Notes: generated from the sequence alone by a model not told the origin. 64,000 nucleotides of DNA from Enoplolaimus lenunculus (GCA_030248215.1 JASANG010000613.1:209266-273265); one strand, 5' to 3'; shown: positions 36,691 through 49,149, counted from the first letter of the stretch. A program made the numbers and translations.

Positions 36691-38018
36691 AAAACATTTT
36701 AGGCTTCAGTGATTTCAACTTCTCTAATGTATAAGATTGCGTACATCAATTACAGATGGTTTCAAATCTTAATGTGGTCGAATTTTTACAGAAGTTGTAA
36801 AATTAACCTCAACAGAAGCCCTTCGTCTATAATTGAACAGGGCGTCCCTGAACTGAACACTTACCGTCAAGTTCACTTGACGTAAGCATAATCGCGTCAC
36901 GTTGATGTTCCATAACTCGAAGCGCAGCTTCTGTGTCCGCAACTATAATCGTATTTGTCTCGCTTAATGAGGAATTAATCGCCTGCGAAGTAGAATCGCT
37001 AGGATGACGAAAATAGCGAGTTATTGCAAAATCTTCTCTATCAGCAGGAAGCAACAGTTTTAACTGCCTGCCACGTAACGCGCGGACGAAACTATCAACG
37101 CTTTTAAAAACACCGGTGGCTGTTTGGTAACCAAAGTTTTCACTAGAGAACTCTCTACTAAAACTGCGGTTATCATCGAGAGCGCTTAACCTGAGAATAA
37201 AAAAAATCGCAGTTGTTTTCGTGATGCCGACGAGCTGACATAAACCTGGTACGGCTCGTTGATCATAATCAATACAAAATGCCATGCTGCCTGAAAATAA
37301 AACTGAAACTGATAATGAAACATTCTGATAACAACTGCAGTATATAATTGGCGAAGTATTTGACAAGGTTCATATTTAAATTTCTGGAAGCGCATATATT
37401 ATTAACAGATATGTCGTGGTTGCATAAAATTATTAAAGCAATTATGGCACTTTGACTCACTTCTGCTGTCAATCTTGCGTTCCAATGACAAACGGTTTGA
37501 TTCCAAATAAACGCACCAAATGCAATTACCACTGCAGTAAGCATCATGTATAACCACATGCGAGGTGCAAACATTGCTAAAAGACTGCTAAAGTCTATTA
37601 CACTGCCGGAATTAAACGACTCAGAGGTTACAATAACCAGCGAACGCCGATCCCTATTATAGGGAACCGGATACAGAAACTCAACACCACATTTTAAACG
37701 CTCCTGTGATAATAAGTACGGAGCGCAAACCAACGTGTCTCTAGTCGTCATTGCTTCCGCTATCAAAGCACTGTACCCACTTGAACAGTTATTGGAACCA
37801 ACGTTACCCCAATCTACATCCGTATCGTAACGAACTACATCATAGTTTATATTTAGCATCTTTAACATGTATATACATAATTCAGCACTAATTCCTTAAT
37901 TTACCGGTTTGTTGCAGTTTTTTATCCGAGTTCCAGATTCAGTTGAAGTTTTGTTCGAGGGAGCGCTGCAGGGATATATAAAAATTCCGAGAGGAGCAAA
38001 TGCCAATTTTAACGCCAT

Positions 38019-38560
38019 ACTGATTAAATTTTTTGCTGAATATTTAATTTTTCATATACTTCTGTTTGTAATATTTTTGGCAAATCTTATAGATCTTAGA
38101 AATAATACGATTCATTTTTGTTTTTAAGGTTAAGTTGCTGAAAAGATCAAAAACATTTTATTTGAATCGTGGCATATTTACAGACACGACCACTGTCCAG
38201 CGGCACTATCTGTATAACATTACTGTTTCATTGTTCAGTCGAACAGCTTAGCATAACATCACAACTCATTTGCGCCGTATGTAAGCATTACGTCTTAATA
38301 TAACCAACAGAAATTGGCATCAGAGTGTATATTCAACCACTTATAGACATATTTCCGGGCAATTTATTTCATGCCACTATTGGGGCCCCAGCACCTGGAG
38401 TTCGGGGCGTTCATCATCACCACTCAGCTGTAAGAGCTTCACGCCAAAACCAGAGACGGCTCTATAACGTTTGTTGTGAATTAAATAGTGCTATGCATGT
38501 TGCAATTATTAAATACTGTAATAAATACCATATAAGGGTTCATTTAATAGTATATGTATA
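38019..38560 (-). repeat. Upstream unit of copy C with an eroded tRNA-like segment
   Basis: It matches the tandem upstream units of gene A (15430-16400). The minus strand keeps CAGCTGAGTGG, a box A form, near 38412, but box B is degraded. A TTCAG at about 38035, 20 bp before the ATG of exon 1, could be a cis- or trans-splice acceptor. Confidence 0.5.
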
Positions 38561-39062
38561 TATTTAATTAAAGTACAATCTTATATACGTTAGTTATGTA
38601 TACTTTGAAATATAAGCATACATAGCGGTATAAAGCATTCATCCAGAATCGTACATACGGAGTTTATATTGGTGCGAACCACCGGATGCAGGCCACCTCT
38701 CGGGTGGCATACCGATAACATCTATCAACTTTACGAACAAAAAATGAGATGATCGGCACTTCAGCCTAAATTTCTGCACCGATAAATTTCTTTCAAGCAG
38801 GGTTCTTCTATTTTGACAATTTTTGACATATTAATTAACCGTTATACTGTTTCTCATTGTATTTTACAGTGAAAATCACGAGAAATATTTTGCCAGTTAT
38901 ATTACTCCAAAAATATATTTCTTACCTTCGTGGAAAAAATTCTATAAATATTTGCAAAAATCGTAACATTTTGTATTCTCAGAAGCATAAAAGTAAAAAT
39001 CCGTCAAAATTACTACTCTTTATAGAATTATACCGCCATATAAATTATTTACTATAGATTTA

Positions 39063-39227
39063 ATGTTAATTATTTCATTATCAATTACGTTTGTACTGTC
39101 AGCAGCTGCTATTTTCGTTATGGCACATCGTGCGCGCAGTATATCTCGAGACCAACCGAAAACGCTGTCTGACACAAGGAAACGACATATGGACGAAAAA
39201 ATTGGTAAATTGGGTTTTAATGTATAA
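39063..39227 (+). CDS. Short ORF, 54 aa, with N-terminal membrane/signal segment
   Basis: The frame starts MLIISLSITFVLSAAAIFVM, about 20 hydrophobic residues, then turns basic and polar (HRARSISRD...KTLSDTRKRHMDEKIG) and stops at 39225. A GGTAAATTGG at 39204 could be a splice donor after the codon for EKIG, making this a first exon. It lies between pseudogene C and the shared upstream block, on the opposite strand. No family is recognised. It could be a small secreted or single-pass protein, or chance. Confidence 0.3.
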   Translation: MLIISLSITFVLSAAAIFVMAHRARSISRDQPKTLSDTRKRHMDEKIGKLGFNV

Positions 39228-39231
39228 ATAT

Positions 39232-40110
39232 TTGTGTGAGCTTTATAATTTATATATTATTTAATGCATATACAAACTGCGCTGAGTAGTTCATAGTCAA
39301 CTCTGTGTGCGACGGGGTTAATAATTTACAAAATAAAATTTAGCAACTGCTAACCTGGCAACTTCGTGGGCCAAGCTAATAAATCGTACATAATAAATTA
39401 ATCGCTAAAATTAATTTTTTGATAATCGGTTCCAAAAACATTGTGATCGTGGTGAATTTTAAACAAATAGCAAAACAAACTTCGATCAGAAAAATATTTT
39501 TGTAAATTATATGAAATCTTAAAAAGTCAAATAAAACATTGCATTGCTATGTACATACAGCGACTTCTCCTCTGCTATTGTTTCAATATAAACTATGAAA
39601 TTTGATACGTTAAATCGCGCTTTCCACAAAATATTTCTGTATAGGTAGTGCCTCAGCATAAAATACCAAACTCAAGATCCAGATCAATACTAAGCTTTTA
39701 TTGGCCGTCGACTTTCTTTGGCTTTCTCCGAAAATTTTTAAATGTTAGGAAAATGGAGTTAAATCTAACTTACTGCTACATACCTAAACAGACTTTGGAC
39801 AGTATGGCTTAAATTATTAAATTAATTGAAAAATGTGTTTAAATGCATCGTGACCGCATTTATTGTTAGAACACAGTGCAGTTGTTTTTTCTGTTCTCCG
39901 AGCAAAGCTAAATTCGGCCGTTTAATGTTTTATTATAAGCGGCATATCACAACCACTGTACGACATATCAGTTTTCGCTTGAGGTCCGAAAAACGAGCTT
40001 TCACGAATCACATCTTTCTCAATACACTCGCCTAAATGTATGCTTCATTACAATTGCAAAATATATCCTAATATAACAATCGGCTAAAAATTCGCTAAAA
40101 TACGGTTAAA
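39232..40110 (+). repeat. Upstream block shared three times in the window (copy 3)
   Basis: Colinear with 16466-17600 and 28120-28980 (GCTATGTACATACAGCGACTT at 39547). The TATA-like box has decayed to TTTTAAACAAAT. The hydrophobic frame near 39846 has lost its ATG and its donor. Confidence 0.6.
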
Positions 40111-40341
40111 ACTACAGTATTTGCTAACAACATTGCCTATGCATCATCGACAATAACTTGTATACGCTGCGTGAAAAAATTGTTTTCTGTTCTTCAGTAA
40201 ATCTCATTTTAAGTCTTAAATTAAAAGTTCATATGCTAGCATGAAATTGAATTTAATTAAAAGTGCCATTTATTGAGTTGAAGAGTTTGAAAAATTATAT
40301 TTATTTAACATCAGTAATTTGATCTTGTAGTTGTGCTTGGA

Positions 40342-41170
40342 TCAGAGTTGGAAGTGGCTACGGATTTTCTACGCGACACGCGCTTTACCCATGCAAATAC
40401 GAATTTCTAACCCGCGGGTATACTCGCGCTGAAAAGACATACTCGCGACCTACCTTTTACTCGCGACTGATGTTAAACCGGAATTTTAAAAATTGCTGGT
40501 GATTTTCACTTTAACGAAGTTTTACGTTTATATCTCCAATAAATTTTACACATGAAAGTTTAATAGAAACAACAAAATTTGAAATCCAACTAAATGAAGC
40601 ACCGGTATCACATTGCACAGTATCTGACCAGAAGTAAAGCAGACCATATCACGTTACGTAACATCTGTAAGCTTACTCGAAGTAGTTCACGTCCCCTCAT
40701 TAGCTGAATGAAGGAATCACAACCCCGCGGTATATATTGCACCGACATGCGTTGTGCTTAGCAATATTTGGCTAGTATAAACATCAGATGACTATTTGCC
40801 AGGGCGTAACTGGATATCCGTTTCAGTTTCCGGCAAAAATCGGGGTCCGTTTCCGTTAGTTCGATACTGGATATATATCAGTATGGAAGGGCGGTGGGGG
40901 GCAGAACAAAAATAAATAAAAGTGCGTAACCGAATAACAGGCGTACTCTCTGGAGAGTGCAAATAAATATCAGCCCCCCTCTTATTCGTGTCACTACATT
41001 AGTTACTAGCGTATGTTTTGCACGTTAACTCATAAACAGTTGGTGCGGGTAAGAACTGCCAATTTTTACCCGCGTAATACAAATCTTTACCCGCGGGTAT
41101 ACCCGTACCTGAGATTTTTTACAGGACGCGCGATTACCCGCGGGTGTCCGCGGGTAATGTCCAACTCTGC
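40342..41170. mobile_element. CCCGCGGGTA element with CAGAGTTGGA ends, hosting a second element
   Basis: The left end TCAGAGTTGGAAGTGGCTA is mirrored by the right end, which reads GCAGAGTTGGACATTACCCG on the other strand. Both flanks are packed with TTTACCCGCGGGTATAC-type words. A CCAGGGCGTAACTGGATATCC start near 40799 with ATCCGTTTCAGTTTCCGG indicates a member of the ACCGGA-like group inserted inside. No coding sequence. Confidence 0.6.
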
Positions 41171-41348
41171 CTTAGATCGTGATGTCAAACATATTACAAT
41201 TTTTCATTCTTCAAGTTTGTTGTAAACAGTAATCAATTTCATTTCGCCTTCAATAACTTAGTATAAATTTGCTATCGTTATAATTGACAAATTTACCTTC
41301 AATCTGTTTCAGTTTTGTATTTTTTGGAATATAATTTCTGTGTCAATA

Positions 41349-42705
41349 ACCAGTAGTGATATGCAATTACCATTTTTTCTACTGACCGGCGCCGGCCGGC
41401 TAATATACAAATTTTAAAAATTATCATGCATTTATAATGTTATATATACCAATTATTTTATGCTCAGTACTTCTCCAAGAAACGACCTTGTTGCGGAATA
41501 TTCAACAACTAAGAAATTCTTCAGTAGTATACCATGAGCTTTAATAGAATTACCGCGTTGTATCTAAATATTTTTATGTAACACAACATCTATGCAAAAC
41601 ATAGCAAATCACTCTACCTTCATACAATTAATACAACGAAGCGCTTAATTATCAAAATGTTGACCAATGATCATGTTACACTGAGGTCTGCTCCGCTGTA
41701 CCAGGACAACAGCAAACAAGATTGCAGCGTATAGGCAAAACCAGCAAGCAAAGCATGCCTGTTTACGTTAAGTTTATTTATACACACAAAACAGGGGCCT
41801 AGGTAGGGGAATTCAAGTGTTAACTGCCCCCTGTAATAAATTTCAATTTTTTGAATGGAACATCTAAAATTTCTAATAAAGTGTTTACTGTGTTTTTGAC
41901 GCTTTTAGTGTGAGAATCGCTTAGTGCAGGTGGCATTGGGGCGGCAACCTCCCTCCTTGTTAAGGCCTTTTGAAGTGGTAAGGGATCAGGGGTAGCCTAA
42001 TAAATTTATTTATATATAATAAACAGGGGAGTAGGCATGGTGTTTCAACTGTGAACTCGACCCGTTTTGGCTTGGAAATTTAGTTAAATATACTGCGTCC
42101 GGCTTACCTAAACCTACACCTAAAAATTGTTCCAGCGGTTCTATTTACATTACACATATACATTTGTGACATTTTGCGGCAATGATTGTTTATACCCATT
42201 ATGAAACTGTAGGCACGACTCGTAGCTATGAAAAACAAACAAAACTTAAACCTAAAGTAACTTCATTTACGTTGAACCTAGCCATAAATTTTTCTATTGT
42301 CAAAAAATGTTTCTATATACTCCAGTGAAAGGTTTCATTGTATTTTTAAAAAAGGCACTGGAACATAGATCATCCCAAGCGCTATTATATCACCAAACAA
42401 AACATAAAATTGATCGGAGAGAAAATATGAGACGATTTGATCCGATTACATTTACAACTGCAATCCAAGTAGCTTCAACAAATATTCATCTGAACATTGA
42501 TCATAATGATAACAGTAAACATGGTTTCGAGATTTCATCTAAAAGTTTTAGATTCGAACACTAAATATGATTAAAAATATTAAATTGAATACTCCACACA
42601 CAATATTTTTAACTGTCTTCTGTGATATGCAATTACTGGCCAACCGGCTGTCCGCCGACCGGTCAGTCGCCGGCCGCCCAGTTTTTGGCTGGTGCACAAC
42701 GCTAA
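41349..42705 (+). repeat. GGCCGGC-headed dispersed repeat, copy 3 (longest)
   Basis: The head GTGATATGCAATTACC...GACCGGCGCCGGCCGG recurs at the tail as GTGATATGCAATTACTGGCCAACCGG (42617 on), i.e. as direct terminal repeats. The body matches copies 1 and 2 over the ACATTTTGCGGCAA and ACTCGTAGCTATGA stretches. No frame encodes a known transposition protein. The tail lies only about 80 bp from the piggyBac fragment. Confidence 0.6.
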
Positions 42706-42783
42706 TAACAAACTTCAAGTTCTTACTGCCACGAAGTGGAATGCAATGACATTATGAATTGTTTATTTTATTATAGGCCTGTT

Positions 42784-43897
42784 TTAGGATTGAACGTTGG
42801 CTGCACTTTCAACACTTTCGTCCTTCAGCTTGCAATCACGCACACGGCCCTGTTGCATTGTTCCTATACTGTAAATACCCTGTTCCTTTAGTTTAATCCC
42901 AACTACGGGCCAGTTAAAATAATTATCATAGTAAACTTTGAAATTAAGATGGTCAGACAGACTCTCACACACTAACACAACCCAATCTCCTGGGATTTTA
43001 CCGGTGGGGCAGGAGGCGTTGAGTAGAAACCCGTCATATATGTAGAAGTCGTACAAAATACCTGAAACACCGGAACGAGCAAATACCTTAAAACCCCCAT
43101 TTCTTTGGTTTTTAGGAAGATACGGGTTTAGCATGCTTTTTTCTTTTAATGGAATCAATTGTTCAACAATAGAATGTTTTTCTTCTGGCGGTATCTTGCC
43201 TCAGTTATCCTGAAACGCTGCAAGAATAGGCCGGAGTTTGAACAGGCGATCCTGCTGAGGGACATTAGGTGCTGGCAAATTATTATTATCGTTGAAGTGT
43301 AGAAACCGTTTCAGCAGCTCGAACTGGTTTATGGACATATAGACGGATATATAAGGAATGCGCGTAGAGTTGTTCCAACATAATCGAAAAAGGTTTTGGC
43401 TGGATCATCAACATTTTAAGAAATACACCAAAAAGCAAACTAATTTCATCTTTTGTAACTCCAATGCTCAAACCACGGACGCTGGTGCTGTGAAGGTTAG
43501 TTTGATACGTTATGGTGTCCAACATGTCATCCGTAAATAATTTTTTGAAGTAATTAACAGGATGCTGGGGCTCTATTTGGTCTCCTGGCAATGTCGGAAG
43601 TTGCGCATTCCAACTTACGTCTCCAATGTTCAGTTCTCAATTACTTCGCCATTTTGGCTGCCAACCACCATCAAGTTGACGTTTTTTACTGGGTCGCGTG
43701 GCATGGTCAGCCGTATTATCATCAGAGCTAGCGATGCTGTCCGAAGCATGTGATTCTGCTGCAGAGAAGTCTGAATCTTCATCGTCCGTAGGTTTTTCCG
43801 TCTCGAGCCCGTACAAACCGCCATCACTGTTGGAATCAGACTCCATATCAGATACACAGTCCGGTAAAATAGCTTCAACTTCAAGATTTGGGTCCAT
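42784..43897 (-). mobile_element. Dead piggyBac (PGBD-like) DNA transposon transposase
   Basis: The minus strand shows the order expected of a piggyBac DDE transposase. An acidic serine-rich N-terminus (43897-43637) is followed, past an in-frame TGA, by NYFKKLFTDDMLD (43591-43286). After a frameshift comes RFLHFND and QDRLFKLRPIL, then, past another TGA, LNPYLPKNQRNGGFKVFARS and YYDNYF (43158-42784). The first catalytic position of the usual SIDEQM motif reads SIVEQL, so the aspartate is valine; the second (DNYF) is kept. The frame ends before the third catalytic aspartate and the C-terminal cysteine-rich region. No TTAA-flanked ends were paired. It could not be active. Confidence 0.87.
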
Positions 43898-43899
43898 TT

Positions 43900-46800
43900 T
43901 AATCTATAATACGATTTTATGTATCATATTTTCAGCTCAAAGCTGCAAAAAACCCATAATATAAGTTCTAGCAAATACACATGCATGCATCTATGAATGC
44001 CCAGTAGGTCCATATGGCCCCAAAAGTGAAACACCTTTGTGTAAAGAATAGAACTGCGCACTTTGGACACTAAATTGATAGCTCTTACACTATTGGACTT
44101 CAAAAAGCTATTTCTAACGGCAGGAGTGCATTTTACAAAACATCGATAATTTGGTATGTTCGATGACCAGTGGTCGCACGGACCCCGACACAAAATCTTC
44201 TTGTAGTATTTTTGTGATACAAGAAGGCCAAAACTTTTTGTTTATATGGAAAATGTAAATAAGTTGGCAGAATATAGAGAATCCTAACAAAACATTCATA
44301 GTCTGCCAAAAGTGAGAGCTGACGCAATCAGCCACCGTGCCACAGCGCCGACGTCCGAACTTACAGCCATAAAGTTTTGCTAAACAAAACTAGACATGTA
44401 TATGTTTCAACATTGTTTAGCGTTAACCCCGGGTCAATAGATAACAAATGTTGTGGTTAATATAATGAAATTTGTTGTTGTTACAAGTTTATTACTTATT
44501 AATATAACAATAGAATTTAAAAGGTGCAGTGATAAACACAAGGTATGAGCCACCTTGATTTTAAATTGCGTAAAAACGAAAGAAATTAATAAAGTGCATT
44601 GTAGGTTTAAACGAGATAATCACCCCGATTTCATATCTATTTAACGGAAAAATGGCTCTAGTACGCTGACTAATTAAAGGGGGACAACAAGGAATGAAAA
44701 CCTATGCTGACAACGTTTGCAGTTGCCACAAATGAGTTAATCGCATACATTACAATTTTTCCTATTTGTTACAAAAGGTTGAACCCGGCTGGAAAGTCAC
44801 CGACCAATCTTATCTACCCCTCCTAAAAATTTTAGTCATGCAAATTATCTACGTTCTACGCGCGTAAGCTTTTTGCGCTACACCGCACCCGCAGTTCAAA
44901 CAAATTCTTTTATTCTTTCAATACTAATTAAATTAATGTTTATATATCAACATTTGACAGGTATGCATGGTGAGTTCTCGTTTGTCGCTTGTTACGTATT
45001 ACAATCCCTTGTATTTTGTTGTGCGCTTTAATACGAGTACTGCTTTTACTATTAATGTCTGTTTAATTGCCTCGGCGGTGTTATTTTGTTGCTTTGTTAT
45101 TTTGTTACGGTTGCGACCAATGGGTACCTCTGCGGACGTATCCGAGTGTTATCCATCACGGTTGTTCGTGCCTCCGACGTCGTCGTACTCCTAAGTTCTC
45201 AGGTTGAGTCGCACTTCTAACAATGAGTATTAATCTATGATTGCTATTTCAACTGTATGCTCGTGACCAAATCCTGAAATAAAACTTAGCAGTCCGTAAA
45301 CTCCTGCCCAATTCTAAAGATGGTAACCTAAACAATTTAATTCCTTAGGTTGTTAACCCTTTTTTCATGAAAGGCGAATCGATCCAGGCCATTGGGACTT
45401 TGGTTTATTTCTGACCGTCTGATTCGCACCAGCACTGTTCATTAATTAAAATTTCTGCCATTGCCCTGGACCAGAAATCTCTTTGGACGCTCGTGGTTCA
45501 ACATAAAACCAGGTTTTTGGTTTATTAATATCGTATGCTGCTCACCTTACAAAATAATTTCAGTAGATATCTTTATCCGATGTTTTGTACGAATAACCAC
45601 TGTCCTAATCGATTGCGTTAAGTGCGGCTAGTATTCCTATGAACTTAACGTGGCCTTACCGTGGGTCATCTGCCTTACCACTTTCCACCTCGGTCCGAAT
45701 ATGAAAGACTGCCCATTCCTGGCTCCTGGTATGTTATGTCTTAAAAGACGCGTCCAACTACAGCAGAGAACCTTTGATCCACCCGGCCGAGGTCCTTATT
45801 AACATAGTCGAAAGTGCGAGCCCGAAGCCTATGCTACTCAGCGAAGGTATGTTCCAAGGGGCACTCTTTGTATCGGGTCGCGTCAAAGCTTTCCTTTATA
45901 CACTCCTGAAAGAATAGAACGGGCGTACCGTATAACCCAGGGGTGAGGTCACGGCATGAATTTATTCCTGGTCGTGTGGAAATGTTGGTGACATATTCAC
46001 TTCGTTAAGGGCCACAACTAGAATGAGATAGCCCAACTGTGTCTGTTCATGAAATACTCTGTCATTTCAAAGATTCTAGGCGTAGATCCCTTGCAGGCTG
46101 TACATTCAGTAGTTTTGATTGACAACGGGTCTACTATACCTTACAGCTTGGGACCTTGGGGCCTGACTAGAATCGCCTCAAGTCACGGGGCACACCGAAA
46201 GCTTTCACAAGTAAGCAGGGCCATAGCTCTTTTGTGCGACAGTTCCTCAATACTTAGCATCATGCGGATTTGGCTTCCCTGCTACCGCTGCCCCGAGACT
46301 CTTTTCATACAATTGGGAGCTCGTCTTGCTGCCGCTGCTCGAGGTCGCTACTAAAACCGGACAAAATTAAAACTGAACTGAATGCAGTGTCCTCATATTC
46401 GTGTCTTAAGCGTGTGGCCAATAAAAATCGTGAGAACAAACGCAGTTGATCATTGGACGAGGGATTGTGGTTGCGAAGAGCCATTCGGAAAATGTTAACA
46501 ACTTCAAACGGAGGCTTGTGATTGGTCAAAAGGGTGTTGCAGTTCAAAACATCTTATGAGGAGATAGTACGACCAATTGATGAATACCAAGCCGTGGCGG
46601 TGCTGAACACAATCAGTTTTCTTCCCTGTCACATTTCGAAACGCTGAAACGCACGTATGACATTCCGTCCGGATCCTCCCTTCTGCCTCAGGATCTCTTA
46701 TACGCCTCTTAACAATTATCTACTTCACCAATTGAGGTGATGCGCTACAGAGAAATAACGCCAAACAGCATAAAAATGAAAGCCTGACGCAAAGCAGTAA

Positions 46801-47920
46801 AGGAAAGTACATGAAAGCTAATAAAAGTCAGTAATCGACATTTACTCAGCAAGGCGACGCCTAAGTCCAGGCGAGCTGGCAAGTATGGCATACATCGTGC
46901 GAGACTGAATTCTTCAATCAGTTGGGACACGCAATTGTCCTGCCCTAATAGTTAACACATGCCCACCACGACCGTAAAATGTCCCTTCGGCAATACAGCT
47001 CTCTAACGGATATTTCGCTAAGCTTCCATCACAGTAACCGAGGCTCAAGGTCCTCCAAAATTTCCAGTCTATCTCATTAATAGTCAACAATAAAATAACG
47101 GTGGACCACGAAAATACGAGCAATAAAAAGTATCAAATACAATATATATGTATAATCATTCACAAACCATTGACCTTATAATTCCTTATATGGTGTCTAA
47201 AAATAGTTCCGACAAAACTTTTGACATCATTCTTGAATTCTTGAGCACGAAATTTTGGCCTAGCCTAAGAAACTCACACATAGGATGCTGTCGGTTACCA
47301 CAAGGGGTCCAGGGATTGGGCGCAACCGTGTAGCGTGGGTGATAGCTGGAGAAATTTTAAGAATACCCCTTTTCTAAAGTTTAACAACATTTGTATACCT
47401 ATTTACCCTGTAAAGTGATGTTTGCGTGCAGTATGTATTTATCTTTTGTAGTTTTTTGAACATTTGCAATGCGGTGCGTTTATGTGGAGACAGTGTCAAA
47501 CATTTAGCCATGTTGCACATTTACATCAGCGGGTGGAGTGCAATCGTGGCTTCGGTTTTGGAAATATTAGTTATAGCTTTTGTATTACCGGAATACACTG
47601 TTCACGTTTCAGTAACAGTTTTGTAAAAATTTTCGTTTATTAAAAAATGAAACAAATTAAATCAAATATAGTCCTGTTCAAACTGTGAAAGTTAATTATG
47701 GACGTTATTACTTTCACTGTAACACAACTCACCCGCTGTCCCATTAAGAACATTCAATTATTTTGTCTACGCTATTTTTCTGTGTTCAGTCGTATGTAGA
47801 ACGCTCTATTATCTCAGGTTTATACAATGTGGAGTATTACAGTTGTTACAATTTATAACATGATGAATTTTAAGCGTCATTGGTGAAACCATATGTTGCC
47901 TGGACTCCTTTTTCTAAAAT
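43900..47920. other. No gene recognised
   Basis: From about 45.0 to 47.4 kb composition is GC-richer, as at 21-26 kb, with several mid-size frames (46049-46354 plus; 46305-46547 and 46914-47123 minus) lacking known motifs. These may be traces of an old element. Nothing can be named. Confidence 0.3.
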
Positions 47921-47925
47921 GTTAG

Positions 47926-49146
47926 GGCCAATGTATAGCACAGGGGCTTCCAGTTTTCCACGGTGGAAAACGTATAACCAGGAGTGCAGCGCAGCCGCTC
48001 CTGTATGACGGCTAAATTTTCCGTTGATTTGGTAGGAAAATTAAAAAATTTAATGCCTAGATTTTCCCCTGGGTTGGTAGGGAAAATCTGAAGCATAGGT
48101 TTTATTTGGAAAACGGAAAAAGTGGGAAATTTAAAGGCCTAGATTTACCTTCGGTTGGTAGGGAACATCTGAAACATAGGTTTTGGTTGGAAAATGGGAA
48201 AAGTGGAAAATTTAAAGACCTAAATTTACCTTAGGTTGGTAGGGAAAATCTGAAGCATAGGTTTAGGTTGGAAAACGGGAAAAGTGGAAAATTCGAATGC
48301 CTAGATTTTCCCCTGGGTTGGTAGGGAAAATCTGAAGCATAGGTTTTGGTTGGAAAACGGGAAAAGTTAAAAATTTTAATGCCTGGACTTACCCTGGCTT
48401 GGTAAAGAAAGTTTGAAGCATAGGTTTTGGTTGAAAACGGGAAAAGTGGAAAATTTATAGGCCTAGCTTCACCTTAGGTTGGTAGGGAAAATATGAAGCA
48501 TAGGTTTTGGTTGCAAAATGGGAAAAGTGGAAAATTTAAACGCCATGATTTACCCTGGGTTGCAAGTCAGCGACGACCAAATTTGATATATTTATGTTTC
48601 CTCGGCTTTCCGGCCATTAGCCAACAACGTTTTTAAAACAAATTAATACTTTTTTACAACCTTAAGGCGTCACTCAAAGCGTCGACTTAGTTAACAGACT
48701 TATGTTCTGATAATACTGGGGGGGGGGGAAATCTAGACGTAGAAATTTTCCACTTTTCCCGTTTTAAAAACAAAACCAATGCTTCAGAATTTTCCTACCA
48801 ACCCATGGTAAATTTAGGCGTTTAAATTTTCCAATTTCCCGTTTCCCAACCAAAACCTATGCTGCAGATTTTCCCTACCAACCAAGGGAAAGTCTAGGCG
48901 TTTAAATTTTCCACTTTCCCGTTTTCCAACAAAAACCTATGCTTCAAATTTTCCCTACCAACCCAGAAATAATGTAAGCTTTTAAAATTTCCACTTTTCC
49001 CTTTTTCCAAACAAACTTTTACATTACAGATTTTCCCTACCAACCAGTGAAAAATAAGGTCGTCATACAGGAGTGGCTGCGATGCACTCCTGGTCGCAAG
49101 TTTTCCGCCCTGAAAAAGTGGAAGCCCCTGATCTATACTGGGCCAA
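47926..49146. mobile_element. Fold-back element with arms made of ~80-bp subrepeats
   Basis: The left end (GGGCCAATGTATAGCACAGG, 47926) is mirrored by the right end (CAGTATAGATCAGGGGCTTC on the other strand, 49146). The left arm holds about six tandem copies of an 80-83 bp unit marked by GAAGCATAGGTTTTGGTTGG at about 48091, 48171, 48252, 48335, 48415 and 48495. The right arm (48735-49060) holds about four in reverse. The spacer is 48560-48735. This is the layout of Drosophila FB-type elements. No protein is encoded. Confidence 0.82.
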
Positions 49147-49149
49147 TGT

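Larger units (their letters stand above)
34116..38018 (-). pseudogene. Receptor copy C: four-exon pseudogene
   Basis: Exons correspond one to one with gene A: 38018-37461, 37290-36865, 34955-34786 and 34313-34116. Splice sites are kept. Exon 1 starts MALKLAFAPLGIF but has an in-frame TAA at 37898-37896 where gene A has the proline of NPGIS. Exon 2 has a TAA at 37188-37186 inside M3 and lacks one base near 37108 (426 instead of 427 bp). Exon 3 (SSFLLSRQNRYYKKI...LERKY) and exon 4 (M4, ending CAVKHVNTSK) are open. Intron 2 has grown to 1.9 kb through two insertions. The damage in the 5' half with an intact 3' half suggests fairly recent loss. Confidence 0.82.

Noticed and set aside
45350-45372. 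TTAACCCTTTTTTCATG as a piggyBac terminus
   Set aside because: It is 1.4 kb from the coding relic and no inverted partner next to a TTAA was found on the other side.
46049-46354. VLIDNGST, resembling an aspartic protease active-site motif
   Set aside because: A single short motif without flanking family sequence; too weak to name a retroelement.
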